Below are positions 5,806 to 13,378 of a stretch of DNA of 17,362 nt, in pieces (position 1 is the stretch's first letter; every line of letters starts with the position of its first letter). A program made the position numbers and the translations under genes. The DNA is from Lachnoclostridium sp. UBA7097 (GTDB lineage Bacteria; Bacillota; Clostridia; Lachnospirales; Lachnospiraceae). The notes under the pieces were generated by a model. That model saw nothing but the letters and a program-made list of their open reading frames with translations. It did not search any database and had not been told where the DNA came from. The stretch spans positions 447-17,808 of the forward strand of contig DKYP01000095.1 of NCBI GenBank assembly GCA_002499945.1, given 5' to 3'.

Positions 5806-7152
5806 ATGATAAGGCGTAAATTAGTTTCTTTAATGCTTGCTACAACAATGGTAGCAGGTGTTGTAACTGGGTGTGGTTCAAGTGATGATGGCGGCAGTGG
5901 TGATGATGCAAAGGGACACGTTTATTACCTTAGTTTCAAGCCTGAGCAGACAGACCAGTGGAAGGCAATAGCTGCAAAGTATACTGAAAAAACAGGTATT
6001 GAGGTAAAAGTACAGACAGCTGCTTCAGGAACATATGAGCAGACACTGAAGTCAGAAATTGCCAAAAAAGATGCCCCTACATTGTTCCAGATTAATGGGC
6101 CTGTCGGATACCAGAGCTGGAAGGATTACTGTATGGATTTGTCAGGTACAGACCTTTATTCATGGTTAAAAGATAAGGACATGGCGGTAAAAGAGGGTGA
6201 TGGTGTTTATGGTATCCCGTATGTAGTAGAAGGTTATGGCATTATTTACAATGAGGAAATAATGGATAAGTATTTTGCATTAGATGGTGCTAAGGCTGCT
6301 TCTATGGATGAAATCAACAATTTTGCAAAGTTAAAGGAAGTTGTTGAGGATATGACAGCAAGGAAGGATGATTTAGGGATTGATGGTGTATTTGCTTCTA
6401 CTTCATTTACCCCTGGTGAGGACTGGAGATGGCAGACACACCTTGTAAATGTTCCTGGTTTTTATGAGTATAAGGATGATAATACAAGTGACAAGGCAGA
6501 ATTTGAGTTTAAATATAACCAGGAATATAAGAATATTTTAGATTTATATGTAAATAATTCATGTACAAAGCCTTCTATGTTAGGTTCAAAGACAGTTGAA
6601 AATTCCATGTCAGAATTTGCACTTGGAAAAGTTGCAATGGTACAGAATGGTAACTGGGCATGGGGTGATATAAGCAAGGTAAGTGGCAATGTTGTTAAGG
6701 AAGACAAGATAAAGTTTCTTCCAATTTATACAGGTATTTCAGGGGAAGAAAGCCAGGGTATCTGTATTGGTACAGAAAATTTCTTTAGTGTAAACAGTGA
6801 GGCTTCAAAAAAGGACCAGGAAGAAACAATTAAGTTTGTTGAATGGTTATTTAATTCTGATGAAGGCAAGGACGCTGTAACTAATGAACTTGGATTTATT
6901 GCACCATTTAATACATTTGAAGAAGCTGATAACCCGGCTGACCCGCTGGCAAAAGAGGTAATACGCTATATGGATGATGAATCTTTAAATACTGTTTCAT
7001 GGGGCTTTATGACAAGTATGCCAAGCCAGACTTTTAAAGATGACCTGGGTGCATCACTTTTAGAGTATATTACAGGAAATAAGGACTGGGCGCAGGTAGT
7101 GGAAGACTGCAAGGCAGAGTGGAAGTCTGAGAAAGAAGCTATTGCAGAGTAA
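5806..7152 (+). CDS. Extracellular solute-binding lipoprotein of a carbohydrate ABC importer (MalE-like)
   Basis: The 448-residue protein is a family 1 solute-binding protein. Its N-terminus is a lipoprotein signal: positive residues (MIRRK), a hydrophobic core and lipobox V20-T21-G22-C23. A Ser/Gly/Asp-rich linker follows. The mature part has family features such as VYYLSFKPEQTDQWKAIA, IPYVVEGYGIIYNEEIM, GKVAMVQNGNWAWGD and FVEWLFNSDEGKDAV. It would be anchored outside the membrane and deliver sugar to the permeases encoded just downstream. The substrate is inferred from malQ in the same operon: probably maltose or malto-oligosaccharides. The paired aromatic residues (NWAW) fit sugar stacking. 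It is the first gene of the operon, and a stem-loop follows its stop. Confidence 0.9.
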   Translation: MIRRKLVSLMLATTMVAGVVTGCGSSDDGGSGDDAKGHVYYLSFKPEQTDQWKAIAAKYTEKTGIEVKVQTAASGTYEQTLKSEIAKKDAPTLFQINGPVGYQSWKDYCMDLSGTDLYSWLKDKDMAVKEGDGVYGIPYVVEGYGIIYNEEIMDKYFALDGAKAASMDEINNFAKLKEVVEDMTARKDDLGIDGVFASTSFTPGEDWRWQTHLVNVPGFYEYKDDNTSDKAEFEFKYNQEYKNILDLYVNNSCTKPSMLGSKTVENSMSEFALGKVAMVQNGNWAWGDISKVSGNVVKEDKIKFLPIYTGISGEESQGICIGTENFFSVNSEASKKDQEETIKFVEWLFNSDEGKDAVTNELGFIAPFNTFEEADNPADPLAKEVIRYMDDESLNTVSWGFMTSMPSQTFKDDLGASLLEYITGNKDWAQVVEDCKAEWKSEKEAIAE

Positions 7153-7160
7153 TATTTTTG

Positions 7161-7214
7161 CAGGGTTTATGCTAAGGCGCTGCAGGGCATAAATCCTGTG
7201 TAATGCGGCAGCGC
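7161..7214 (+). promoter_or_regulatory. Intercistronic stem-loop with possible pseudoknot
   Basis: CAGGGTTTATGC (7161-7172) pairs with GCATAAATCCTG (7187-7198) in a 12-bp stem with one G-U pair and a 14-base loop. Within the loop, GCGCTGC (7177-7183) is exactly complementary to GCAGCGC (7208-7214), which ends 6 bases before the ribosome binding site of the next gene. The two helices can form an H-type pseudoknot or compete. There is no T-run after either stem, so a strong terminator is unlikely. An mRNA-stabilising or translation-modulating element is more likely; this is inference. Confidence 0.6.
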
Positions 7215-7230
7215 AGAAATGAGGAGTGTT

Positions 7231-8073
7231 ATGCAAAAGGCATATAAAAAATACTTTGCCATATTTGTACTTCCTACATTTCTTGCATTTACAGTATTTT
7301 TTATAATTCCGTTTGTTATGGGAATTGTTTTATCTTTCTGTAAGTTTACTACAGTTACAAATGCAAGGTTTGTGGGGATATCAAACTATATAAAGGCATT
7401 TTCCAATGCAGACTTTTTAAATGCATTAGGGTTTACAACAAAGTTTACAATAGTATCTGTTATAACGATAAATGTAATTGCCTTTGCGATTGCGTATGGG
7501 CTTACAAGGGGGATTAAGGGGACTAATTTCTTCAGGACAACATTTTTTATGCCAAACCTGATTGGCGGTATTGTACTTGGTTATATCTGGCAGCTTATGA
7601 TTAATGCGGTTCTTGCAAACTTTGATGTCACAATTACAAGTGATGCCAAGTATGGTTTCTGGGGGCTGGTTATACTTATGAACTGGCAGTTAATCGGTTA
7701 TATGATGATTATTTATATTGCTGCTATACAGAATATTCCAGGTGAGTTAATTGAAGCAGCTAAGATTGACGGGGCAACTAAGGCACAGACAATGTTTAAG
7801 GTTATTATTCCTATGGCAATGCCTTCTATAACAATCTGCCTGTTCCTGTCACTTACTAACGCATTTAAATTATTTGACCAGAACTTAGCACTTACAGCTG
7901 GTGCTCCATCAAGGAAAACAGCAGGGCTTGCACTTGATATTTATACAACTTTCTATAACAGGAACGGCTGGGAAGGAGTAGGCCAGGCTAAAGCGGTTGT
8001 ATTCTTTATAATTGTTGGTGCGGTTTCAATGTTACAGTTATATATCACCAGGAAGAGGGAGGTGGAGGAATAA
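7231..8073 (+). CDS. Carbohydrate ABC transporter permease (MalF-like)
   Basis: The 280-residue inner-membrane permease of the binding-protein-dependent family has about six hydrophobic segments. The EAA cytoplasmic loop that contacts the ATPase is clear: ELIEAAKIDGATKAQTMF, with E175-A176-A177 and G181 counted from this start. A Met codon at 7219 is also in frame, but it lacks a ribosome binding site and adjoins the upstream stem. The ATG at 7231 is preceded by AGGAG at 4 bases, so it is preferred, although that spacing is short. It overlaps the next permease by one base (TAATG). Length fits the short MsmF/UgpA-type permeases rather than the longer enterobacterial MalF. Confidence 0.9.
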   Translation: MQKAYKKYFAIFVLPTFLAFTVFFIIPFVMGIVLSFCKFTTVTNARFVGISNYIKAFSNADFLNALGFTTKFTIVSVITINVIAFAIAYGLTRGIKGTNFFRTTFFMPNLIGGIVLGYIWQLMINAVLANFDVTITSDAKYGFWGLVILMNWQLIGYMMIIYIAAIQNIPGELIEAAKIDGATKAQTMFKVIIPMAMPSITICLFLSLTNAFKLFDQNLALTAGAPSRKTAGLALDIYTTFYNRNGWEGVGQAKAVVFFIIVGAVSMLQLYITRKREVEE

Positions 8074-8945
8074 TGGCAAGAAATAAGAAAAATAATGATA
8101 TGCAGGAGGGCATGGAAGTTTCAAAAACTGCTGCCGTTATTATGACAATTGTATTTATAATACTTGCAGTTATATTCCTTTTCCCTATACTGCTGGTTTT
8201 AATGAACTCTTTTAAAAACAAACTGTATATAAGTGAACAGCCATTTGCATTTCCAAGTGGTGAAACTTTTGCGGGACTGTCTAATTACATAGGCGGGCTT
8301 GCAAAGACAGGATTTTTTTCAGCAGCGCTTAACTCTGCAGTAATTTCAATACTTTCAGTAATATTAATTGTTGTACTTACATCTATGACGGCATGGTGGC
8401 TTACAAGGGTAAAAAGTAAAATTTCTTCTATATTGTATTATTTATTTGTATTTGCAATGATTGTGCCGTTCCAGATGGTAATGTTTACTTTGTCAAAGGT
8501 TACAGATATGTTAAACCTTGGAAACCCTATAGGGATTGTAATTGTATATGTAGGGTTTGGTGCAGGCCAGGCAGTATTTATGTTTGCAGGGTTTGTAAAG
8601 TCAATCCCAATTTCATTGGAGGAGGCAGCTATGCTTGATGGCTGTACACCAATACAGACATTCTTTTTAGTAGTATTCCCTATACTTAAGCCTACAGCAA
8701 TTACAGTGGCAATACTTAATGCAATGTGGGTATGGAATGACTACCTGCTGCCACTTCTTGTACTGGAAAGTGATTACCAGACAATACCTATTGCAGTACA
8801 GTACCTTAAAGGTGGTTATGGTTCTGTAGATATGGGCGCAATGATGGGAATGTTAGTGCTTGCAATAGTACCGATTGTTGTTGTATACCTGCTTTGCCAG
8901 AAGCATATTATTAAAGGTGTTGCAGCAGGCGCAGTTAAAGGTTAA
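8073..8945 (+). CDS. Carbohydrate ABC transporter permease (MalG-like)
   Basis: This is a 290-residue second permease subunit with about six membrane segments. Its EAA loop reads SLEEAAMLDGCTPIQTFFLV (E184, G190). The ATG shares a base with the TAA of the preceding permease, and GGAGG precedes it, giving translational coupling. The cytoplasmic N-terminus is charged (MARNKKNNDMQEGMEV). The C-terminus (KHIIKGVAAGAVKG) is the typical ending of MalG-type subunits. With the upstream permease it forms the channel. No ATPase is encoded in the operon, so it probably uses a shared MsmK/MsmX-type ATPase encoded elsewhere, as is common in Firmicutes. Confidence 0.9.
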   Translation: MARNKKNNDMQEGMEVSKTAAVIMTIVFIILAVIFLFPILLVLMNSFKNKLYISEQPFAFPSGETFAGLSNYIGGLAKTGFFSAALNSAVISILSVILIVVLTSMTAWWLTRVKSKISSILYYLFVFAMIVPFQMVMFTLSKVTDMLNLGNPIGIVIVYVGFGAGQAVFMFAGFVKSIPISLEEAAMLDGCTPIQTFFLVVFPILKPTAITVAILNAMWVWNDYLLPLLVLESDYQTIPIAVQYLKGGYGSVDMGAMMGMLVLAIVPIVVVYLLCQKHIIKGVAAGAVKG

Positions 8946-8967
8946 TAGGTTGCGTAAGGGGGCTTTT

Positions 8968-10446
8968 ATGAGAGAATGTGGTATTTTACTACCTGTATCT
9001 GCATTGCCTTCAAAATATGGTATTGGCTGCTTTTCGCATGAAGCTTATGAGTTTATAGACCAGTTAAAGAAAGCCGGACAGGGCTATTGGCAGATACTGC
9101 CCCTTGGCCCTACTGGCTATGGGGATTCCCCTTACCAGTCATTTTCTTCATATGCAGGCAATCCATATTTTATAGATTTGGAAACGCTTGTACATGAGGG
9201 GCTGCTTACAGAAAAGGACTGTGGGATGCTGGACTTCGGCCAGGATGAGGAGCGCATAAGTTATGATAAATTATACACTGCAAGGACAGTTATTTTAAGA
9301 AAAGCGTTTAATAATTTCAAAGGTGATGCGGATTATAAATCATTTATTAGCAGTAATGCTTTATGGCTTGATGATTACTGCCTTTATATGGCAATTAAAA
9401 CAGAAAATGATGGTGAAAGCTGGATTAACTGGCCTTTAAAATACCGGAACAGGGATAAAGAAACAATTGAAAAGGCAAAAGAAGAACTTGCAGAAGAAAT
9501 AGAATTTTACCAGTTCCAGCAGTACCAGTTTTATAAACAGTGGAACAGGCTTCATAAATATGCCACTGAGAATAATATTAAAATTATTGGTGATATCCCG
9601 ATTTATGTTGCACTGGACAGTTCTGACACATGGGCAGGCCCTTCATTATACCAGTTTGATGAAAATAACCTTCCAAAAGCAGTTTCAGGATGTCCTCCAG
9701 ATGGCTTCTCCAAGACAGGGCAGTTATGGGGCAGCCCGCTTTATAACTGGGAATACCATAAAAAGACTGGTTATAGATGGTGGACGGACAGGATTGCACA
9801 TTGTTTTAAACTTTATGATGTAGTAAGGATTGACCATTTCCGTGGCTTTGATGAATATTACTCTATTCCTTATGGTGATAAAGATGCCATAAACGGCACA
9901 TGGATGCCTGGACCTGGCAGGGATTTATTTGAAACACTGGAAAAGAATCTTGGAAAGCTTGATATTATTGCAGAAGACCTCGGGTTTGTAACAGATTCTG
10001 TAAGGGAGCTGCTTGAAAGTACCGGGTTTCCAGGAATGAAAGTATTGCAGCTTGCATTTGATGAAAGGGAAGCGGCAAATTATCTTCCTTATACACATAC
10101 CAGGAACTGTGTTGTATATACCGGGACGCATGATAATAATACAACAAGGGGCTGGTATAATGATATTGATGAAGGCTGTAAAATGTTTATAAGGGATTAT
10201 ATGGATAACCAGGATGTAAATGAGGAAAATATTTCCTGGAGAATGGTTTCCCTTGCAATGTCAAGTGTAGCAGACCTTTGTATTATCCCTATGCAGGATT
10301 ACCTTAACCTTGGCAGCAGTGCAAGGATTAATACTCCTTCTGTACTGGGAAATAACTGGGAATGGAGATTGACAAAAAATTCTGTTGGTGATAGGATTTT
10401 AAACAGGATTAGGAATCTGGCTGTAACATATGGCAGGATAATATAA
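8968..10446 (+). CDS. malQ: 4-alpha-glucanotransferase (amylomaltase, GH77)
   Basis: The 492-residue cytoplasmic enzyme moves alpha-1,4-glucan segments between malto-oligosaccharides and releases glucose. GH77 motifs are all present: SPYQSFSSYAGNPYFIDL near the start, IGDIPIYVALDSSDTWA, the nucleophile Asp289 in RIDHFRGF, the acid/base Glu336 in IAEDLG, and Asp389 in GTHDNNTTRGW. The spacing matches known amylomaltases. The length is that of short bacterial MalQ proteins. The start at 8968 is supported by AAGGGGG 5-7 bases upstream and by the family opening MRECGILLPVSALPSKYGIG; an upstream in-frame Met would overlap the permease gene. It follows the permease by 22 bases and closes the transport-and-use operon. 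Confidence 0.95.
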   Translation: MRECGILLPVSALPSKYGIGCFSHEAYEFIDQLKKAGQGYWQILPLGPTGYGDSPYQSFSSYAGNPYFIDLETLVHEGLLTEKDCGMLDFGQDEERISYDKLYTARTVILRKAFNNFKGDADYKSFISSNALWLDDYCLYMAIKTENDGESWINWPLKYRNRDKETIEKAKEELAEEIEFYQFQQYQFYKQWNRLHKYATENNIKIIGDIPIYVALDSSDTWAGPSLYQFDENNLPKAVSGCPPDGFSKTGQLWGSPLYNWEYHKKTGYRWWTDRIAHCFKLYDVVRIDHFRGFDEYYSIPYGDKDAINGTWMPGPGRDLFETLEKNLGKLDIIAEDLGFVTDSVRELLESTGFPGMKVLQLAFDEREAANYLPYTHTRNCVVYTGTHDNNTTRGWYNDIDEGCKMFIRDYMDNQDVNEENISWRMVSLAMSSVADLCIIPMQDYLNLGSSARINTPSVLGNNWEWRLTKNSVGDRILNRIRNLAVTYGRII

Positions 10447-10452
10447 AAATAA

Positions 10453-10497
10453 TAAAGCCAGAAGGCTGTCCGGACAATGGGCAGTTTTCTGGCTTTA
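10453..10497 (+). terminator. Terminator-like hairpin after malQ
   Basis: TAAAGCCAGAA (10453-10463) pairs perfectly over 11 bp with TTCTGGCTTTA (10487-10497). An inner helix CTGTCC/GGGCAG extends the stem. The tail is only moderately T-rich (TTTAATTAT), so termination may be partial and the downstream regulator may be partly co-transcribed. Confidence 0.55.
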
Positions 10498-10554
10498 ATT
10501 ATAAAAACTAGAAAGAAAGGGTGGATTCTCTTTTGCCAGGGATGATAAATTAGT

Positions 10555-11598
10555 ATGGAAACAATAAAGGATATTGCAAAAGCCTGCGGTGTAGGGGTAA
10601 GTACGGTTTCGAGGGCTATTAATAACCATCCGGATATTAATCCGGAAACAAAACAGATGATACTGGATGTGATAAAGGAACATAATTATATCCCGAATAA
10701 TAGTGCAAGGAATTTAAAACGTACAAAATCAAAATCGGTTGCTGTACTTATAAAAGGTATTTCCAATCCATTTTTCAGCAGGATGATAGAAATAATTGAA
10801 CATGAAACGCAACGGAAAAAATATACTTTTGTATTACAGCGTGTTGAGGAAAATGAAGATGAACTGAATGTAGCACTACAGCTTGCCAAGGAAAAGAAAC
10901 TTAAAGGTATTATTTTTCTTGGAGGAATGATAACACATTCTGAAGAAAAGATAAGACAACTTGATGTGCCTTTTGTGCTTAGTACATCTGGCTATCTTGC
11001 GGGAAAAGGTAAAGACGGGAAGTGGAATGGCAACGCCAGCTGGTCTTTTGTCACAGTTGATGACTATGGGGAAAGTTATAAGATTGTAAATTACCTGTGC
11101 AGCCTTGGGCATAAAAGGATTGCAATACTGGCAGCGGATATAGAAGATGACAGTATCGGGAAGTTAAGGTATGAGGGATATAAACAGGCATTAAGGGATA
11201 ATGGCATAGAGCCTTGTGGGGATTTAGAGTGCCATATGGATGAAAGGGTAGATAATTATTCAATGCAGACAGGGTACAGGCTTATGAATAAGCTTTTAAG
11301 CATGAATAAAGATTTTACAGCTGTTTATGCAATAGCAGACAGCCTGGCTATCGGGGCATGCAGGGCAATTGTTGAAAACAATAAAAAAATACCAGAAGAT
11401 TATTCAGTGGCAGGGTTTGACGGGCTGGAAACGGGGGAGTTCTATAATCCGTCGCTTACCACAATACGCCAGCCTGTGGAAAAAATTGCAAAAGAAACAG
11501 TGGAGCTTCTATTCCAGATAATGCAGAAAGGCGGGAGTAACCGCCAGATAGTGCTGCCTGGGGAGCTTGTCATAAGGGAATCAACAAGGGAAGTTTAA
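10555..11598 (+). CDS. LacI/GalR-family transcriptional regulator (second), probable local alpha-glucan repressor
   Basis: The 347-residue protein has a textbook helix-turn-helix (TIKDIAKACGVGVSTVSRAI, residues 3-22). The hinge is canonical (YIPNNSARNLKRTKS), the form that inserts a Leu at a central CG step. The effector domain follows: VAVLIKGISNPFF, GYRLMNKLL, YAIADSLAIGACRAI, SVAGFDGLETGEFYNPSLTTI, LPGELVIREST. It resembles MalR-type regulators and follows malQ by 108 bases. This makes it the leading candidate to bind the ACGTT triplet at 5709-5744; that link is inference. The ribosome binding site is weak (AGGG about 14 bases upstream), suggesting low expression. Its effector is probably a malto-oligosaccharide or derivative. 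Confidence 0.9.
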   Translation: METIKDIAKACGVGVSTVSRAINNHPDINPETKQMILDVIKEHNYIPNNSARNLKRTKSKSVAVLIKGISNPFFSRMIEIIEHETQRKKYTFVLQRVEENEDELNVALQLAKEKKLKGIIFLGGMITHSEEKIRQLDVPFVLSTSGYLAGKGKDGKWNGNASWSFVTVDDYGESYKIVNYLCSLGHKRIAILAADIEDDSIGKLRYEGYKQALRDNGIEPCGDLECHMDERVDNYSMQTGYRLMNKLLSMNKDFTAVYAIADSLAIGACRAIVENNKKIPEDYSVAGFDGLETGEFYNPSLTTIRQPVEKIAKETVELLFQIMQKGGSNRQIVLPGELVIRESTREV

Positions 11599-11600
11599 AC

Positions 11601-11690
11601 GGGCAGGGCAACATACAGCATATAAGGCTGGTACCAGAAACTTAAATTAAAGATTAATTATTTGTTGTTTCTGGTATTGCTTTACTGCCC
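11601..11690. terminator. Nested inverted repeats between convergent genes
   Basis: TACCAGAAAC (11632-11641) pairs with GTTTCTGGTA (11667-11676), and AATTAA (11645-11650) with TTAATT (11654-11659) inside it. Outside, GGGCAG (11601-11606) matches CTGCCC (11685-11690). The symmetric structure lies between the 3' ends of two facing genes and could terminate in both directions. T-runs are weak on both sides, so efficiency is uncertain. Confidence 0.5.
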
Positions 11691-11704
11691 CGGAGCCATA
11701 CCAC

Positions 11705-12844
11705 TTAATTCCCGCCACCAGCTTTAAAATTGTATACTGGTTTTAAAATTTTATCTATTTTTACTGTATCACCAATTACACTTGTAATATCTTCAAGTTT
11801 CCTGTATGCAAATGGAGATTCATCAAGGGTATCTTTATTTATACAGATTGAATGTATTCCATCCATTGATTTTTTAAATTCAGAAACTGTATGGTGTTCT
11901 TTTACTTCGGAGCGTTTGTAAATACGCCCTGCACCATGTGGTGCTGAACAATTCCATTCTTCATTGCCAAGTCCTGTTCCAAGGATTACACCATCACGCA
12001 TATTTATTGGGATAATAACCTTTTCACCATTATGTGCCCGTATAGCACCTTTTCTAAGTATTGGTGTATTTCCTGAAAAGTCAACATAGTTATGTATACA
12101 AGAATAACTTTCCGAAATGCGCCATTTCATTCCCTTTGTAATTTCATCAAGCATGGCTTCACGGTTAGTAGCAGCGTATTCCTGTATAATGGCAAGGTCA
12201 TGTAAATATTCTTCCAAAAGCTGTCCAGAGAGGCATGTAAGTTCATAAGGTGCATATCCGCCAGAACCTTTCATCTGTTGTTCATGCTGTCCGCGTTTCA
12301 GGTAATATTCTGTAACTTCAATTCCTGTATGGCGGCTTCCAGAATGGATAACAATATAGAGGAAGCCTTCTTCATCTTTATCAATTTCAATAAAATGGTT
12401 GCCACCTCCAAGTGTTCCAATGCTTAATCCTGCTTTAGCCTGGTCTGTTGCTTTATAACAGTACAGTTTTTCAAGTTCTAAAGAACGGCTGTATTTATGT
12501 GCGTTTTTGCGGACTTTGCCGCCACATGGGACATTTTCCCTTATTATTGTATCAAGCTTCTGAAATTCAATATTTTTATTTTTTAACTTTGCAATAGTCA
12601 TTCCACAGCCAATGTCAACACCAATAAGATTTGGCATAAGGGAATTGCTAACGGTCATTGTAAGCCCTATAGTACATACTTTTCCAGGGTGGACATCTGG
12701 CATTACCCTGATTTTGCTTCCTGTGGCACTTGGGTGGTCACAAAGCATCTGGAGCTGCTTTCTGGCATATTCATCAATAGCATATTCTTCATTGGCAGCT
12801 GTATAAACTATAGCGTTAGTATATTTGCCATATATAGTAACCAT
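11705..12844 (-). CDS. rtcB: RtcB-family RNA ligase
   Basis: The 379-residue protein belongs to the RtcB family, which joins RNA 2',3'-cyclic phosphate or 3'-phosphate ends to 5'-hydroxyl ends using Mn2+ and GTP. Key residues are visible: DVHPGK (50-55), Cys80 in GVDIGCGM, His150 in GGGNHFIEI, His167 in IHSGSRHTG, and the guanylylated His303 in SAPHGAGR. It is somewhat shorter than the E. coli enzyme (about 408 residues), with no missing motif noticed. No archease or RtcA gene is adjacent. The start is supported by AAAGGAG about 7 bases upstream and by a promoter at 12927-12899. It converges on the second LacI-type gene and is transcribed alone. Likely role: RNA repair or tRNA healing. Confidence 0.93.
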   Translation of the reverse strand: MVTIYGKYTNAIVYTAANEEYAIDEYARKQLQMLCDHPSATGSKIRVMPDVHPGKVCTIGLTMTVSNSLMPNLIGVDIGCGMTIAKLKNKNIEFQKLDTIIRENVPCGGKVRKNAHKYSRSLELEKLYCYKATDQAKAGLSIGTLGGGNHFIEIDKDEEGFLYIVIHSGSRHTGIEVTEYYLKRGQHEQQMKGSGGYAPYELTCLSGQLLEEYLHDLAIIQEYAATNREAMLDEITKGMKWRISESYSCIHNYVDFSGNTPILRKGAIRAHNGEKVIIPINMRDGVILGTGLGNEEWNCSAPHGAGRIYKRSEVKEHHTVSEFKKSMDGIHSICINKDTLDESPFAYRKLEDITSVIGDTVKIDKILKPVYNFKAGGGN

Positions 12845-12898
12845 TTAAATCTCCTTTAAATCTATAAAATTGATGGTTCTGATTGTTTTATTTTAGTA

Positions 12899-12927
12899 AT
12901 TGTATATCTGCTTGGAGTAAAAGTCAA
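12899..12927 (-). promoter_or_regulatory. rtcB: Promoter of rtcB
   Basis: On the minus strand: TTGACT (12927-12922), 17 bases, TACAAT (12904-12899). The predicted start is near 12892, 48 bases before the ATG. The box lies only 11 bp outside the palindromic element that begins at 12939. Confidence 0.65.
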
Positions 12928-12938
12928 GATAACTAAAA

Positions 12939-13249
12939 TTTGAGTTTCTCCATTTTTTGCTGTAAATAACTTTTGTTAATGAGCTGGCAATTCCAAAGTG
13001 TCCCTTGACAAACCATGAACAGCCCGCTTGCGCTTGAACGTTACTCGCAACGGCGCATAAAATCTGAAAAAACCAGATTTAAACGCCGGCGGTCCCTTTG
13101 CAAACCACAGCTTGTTCATTGGAAGCACATTTGGAATTTGCCAGCCAATCTACTCTTTGTATAATTGCCAGTAAAAAACCAATGACATTCTATAAATACG
13201 GTAAAATAAGGGCGCAGACCCTTGTTTTGAAAAAATGGGGAAACTCAAA
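12939..13249. repeat. 311-bp palindromic intergenic element (MITE-like or structured-RNA candidate)
   Basis: The ends 12939-12958 and 13230-13249 are inverted repeats matching at 19 of 20 positions (TTTGAGTTTC... at the left). Inside are further nested arms: 12983-13000 with 13126-13145, and 13013-13023 with 13110-13122. Local hairpins lie at 13024-13053 and 13060-13080 (AAATCTG/CAGATTT). A terminator-like stem AAGGG-CGCAGA-CCCTT with a following GTTTT lies at 13208-13228. There is no open frame of note. The element sits between the promoters of rtcB and of the gene at 13379 without containing either. The extent of symmetry suggests a miniature transposable element or a folded RNA. No clear target duplication was found and no family was recognised. 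Confidence 0.6.
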
Positions 13250-13269
13250 AATATGGAAGGCATGATTTA

Positions 13270-13299
13270 TTGACAGGTATTAATAATATGGGCTATTAT
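13270..13299 (+). promoter_or_regulatory. Promoter of the C_GCAxxG_C_C gene
   Basis: TTGACA (13270-13275), 18 bases, TATTAT (13294-13299). The predicted start is near 13306, with a 73-base leader. The spacer and -10 box are covered by the palindrome 13278-13304. Confidence 0.55.
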
Positions 13300-13304
13300 T
13301 AATA
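13278..13304. promoter_or_regulatory. Perfect 11-bp inverted repeat over the -10 box, candidate operator
   Basis: TATTAATAATA and TATTATTAATA flank TGGGC. The stem is entirely A-T, unlike a terminator, and it overlies the promoter core, a typical repressor position. The binding protein is unknown. It is longer than, and not identical to, the 7-1-7 Fur/PerR-type box. Confidence 0.5.
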
Positions 13305-13378
13305 AAAATAAATAGCAGGAAATTGCTGTAAATACGGACTGGTGTCTGGTACAGCTGTCTTGCGGAAATGGGGATAAA

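Noticed and set aside
5604..5819. 71-codon plus-strand open frame spanning the promoter and operator array
   Set aside because: It covers the TATAAT promoter and the three operator sites and runs into the binding-protein start, so it is fortuitous.
7219..7230. Upstream ATG for the first permease
   Set aside because: It has no ribosome binding site, and the AGGAG that serves 7231 lies inside these codons.
13005..13033. TTGACA at 13005 as a promoter within the palindromic element
   Set aside because: The region 17-18 bases downstream is G+C-rich (TTGCGC), with no -10 box.
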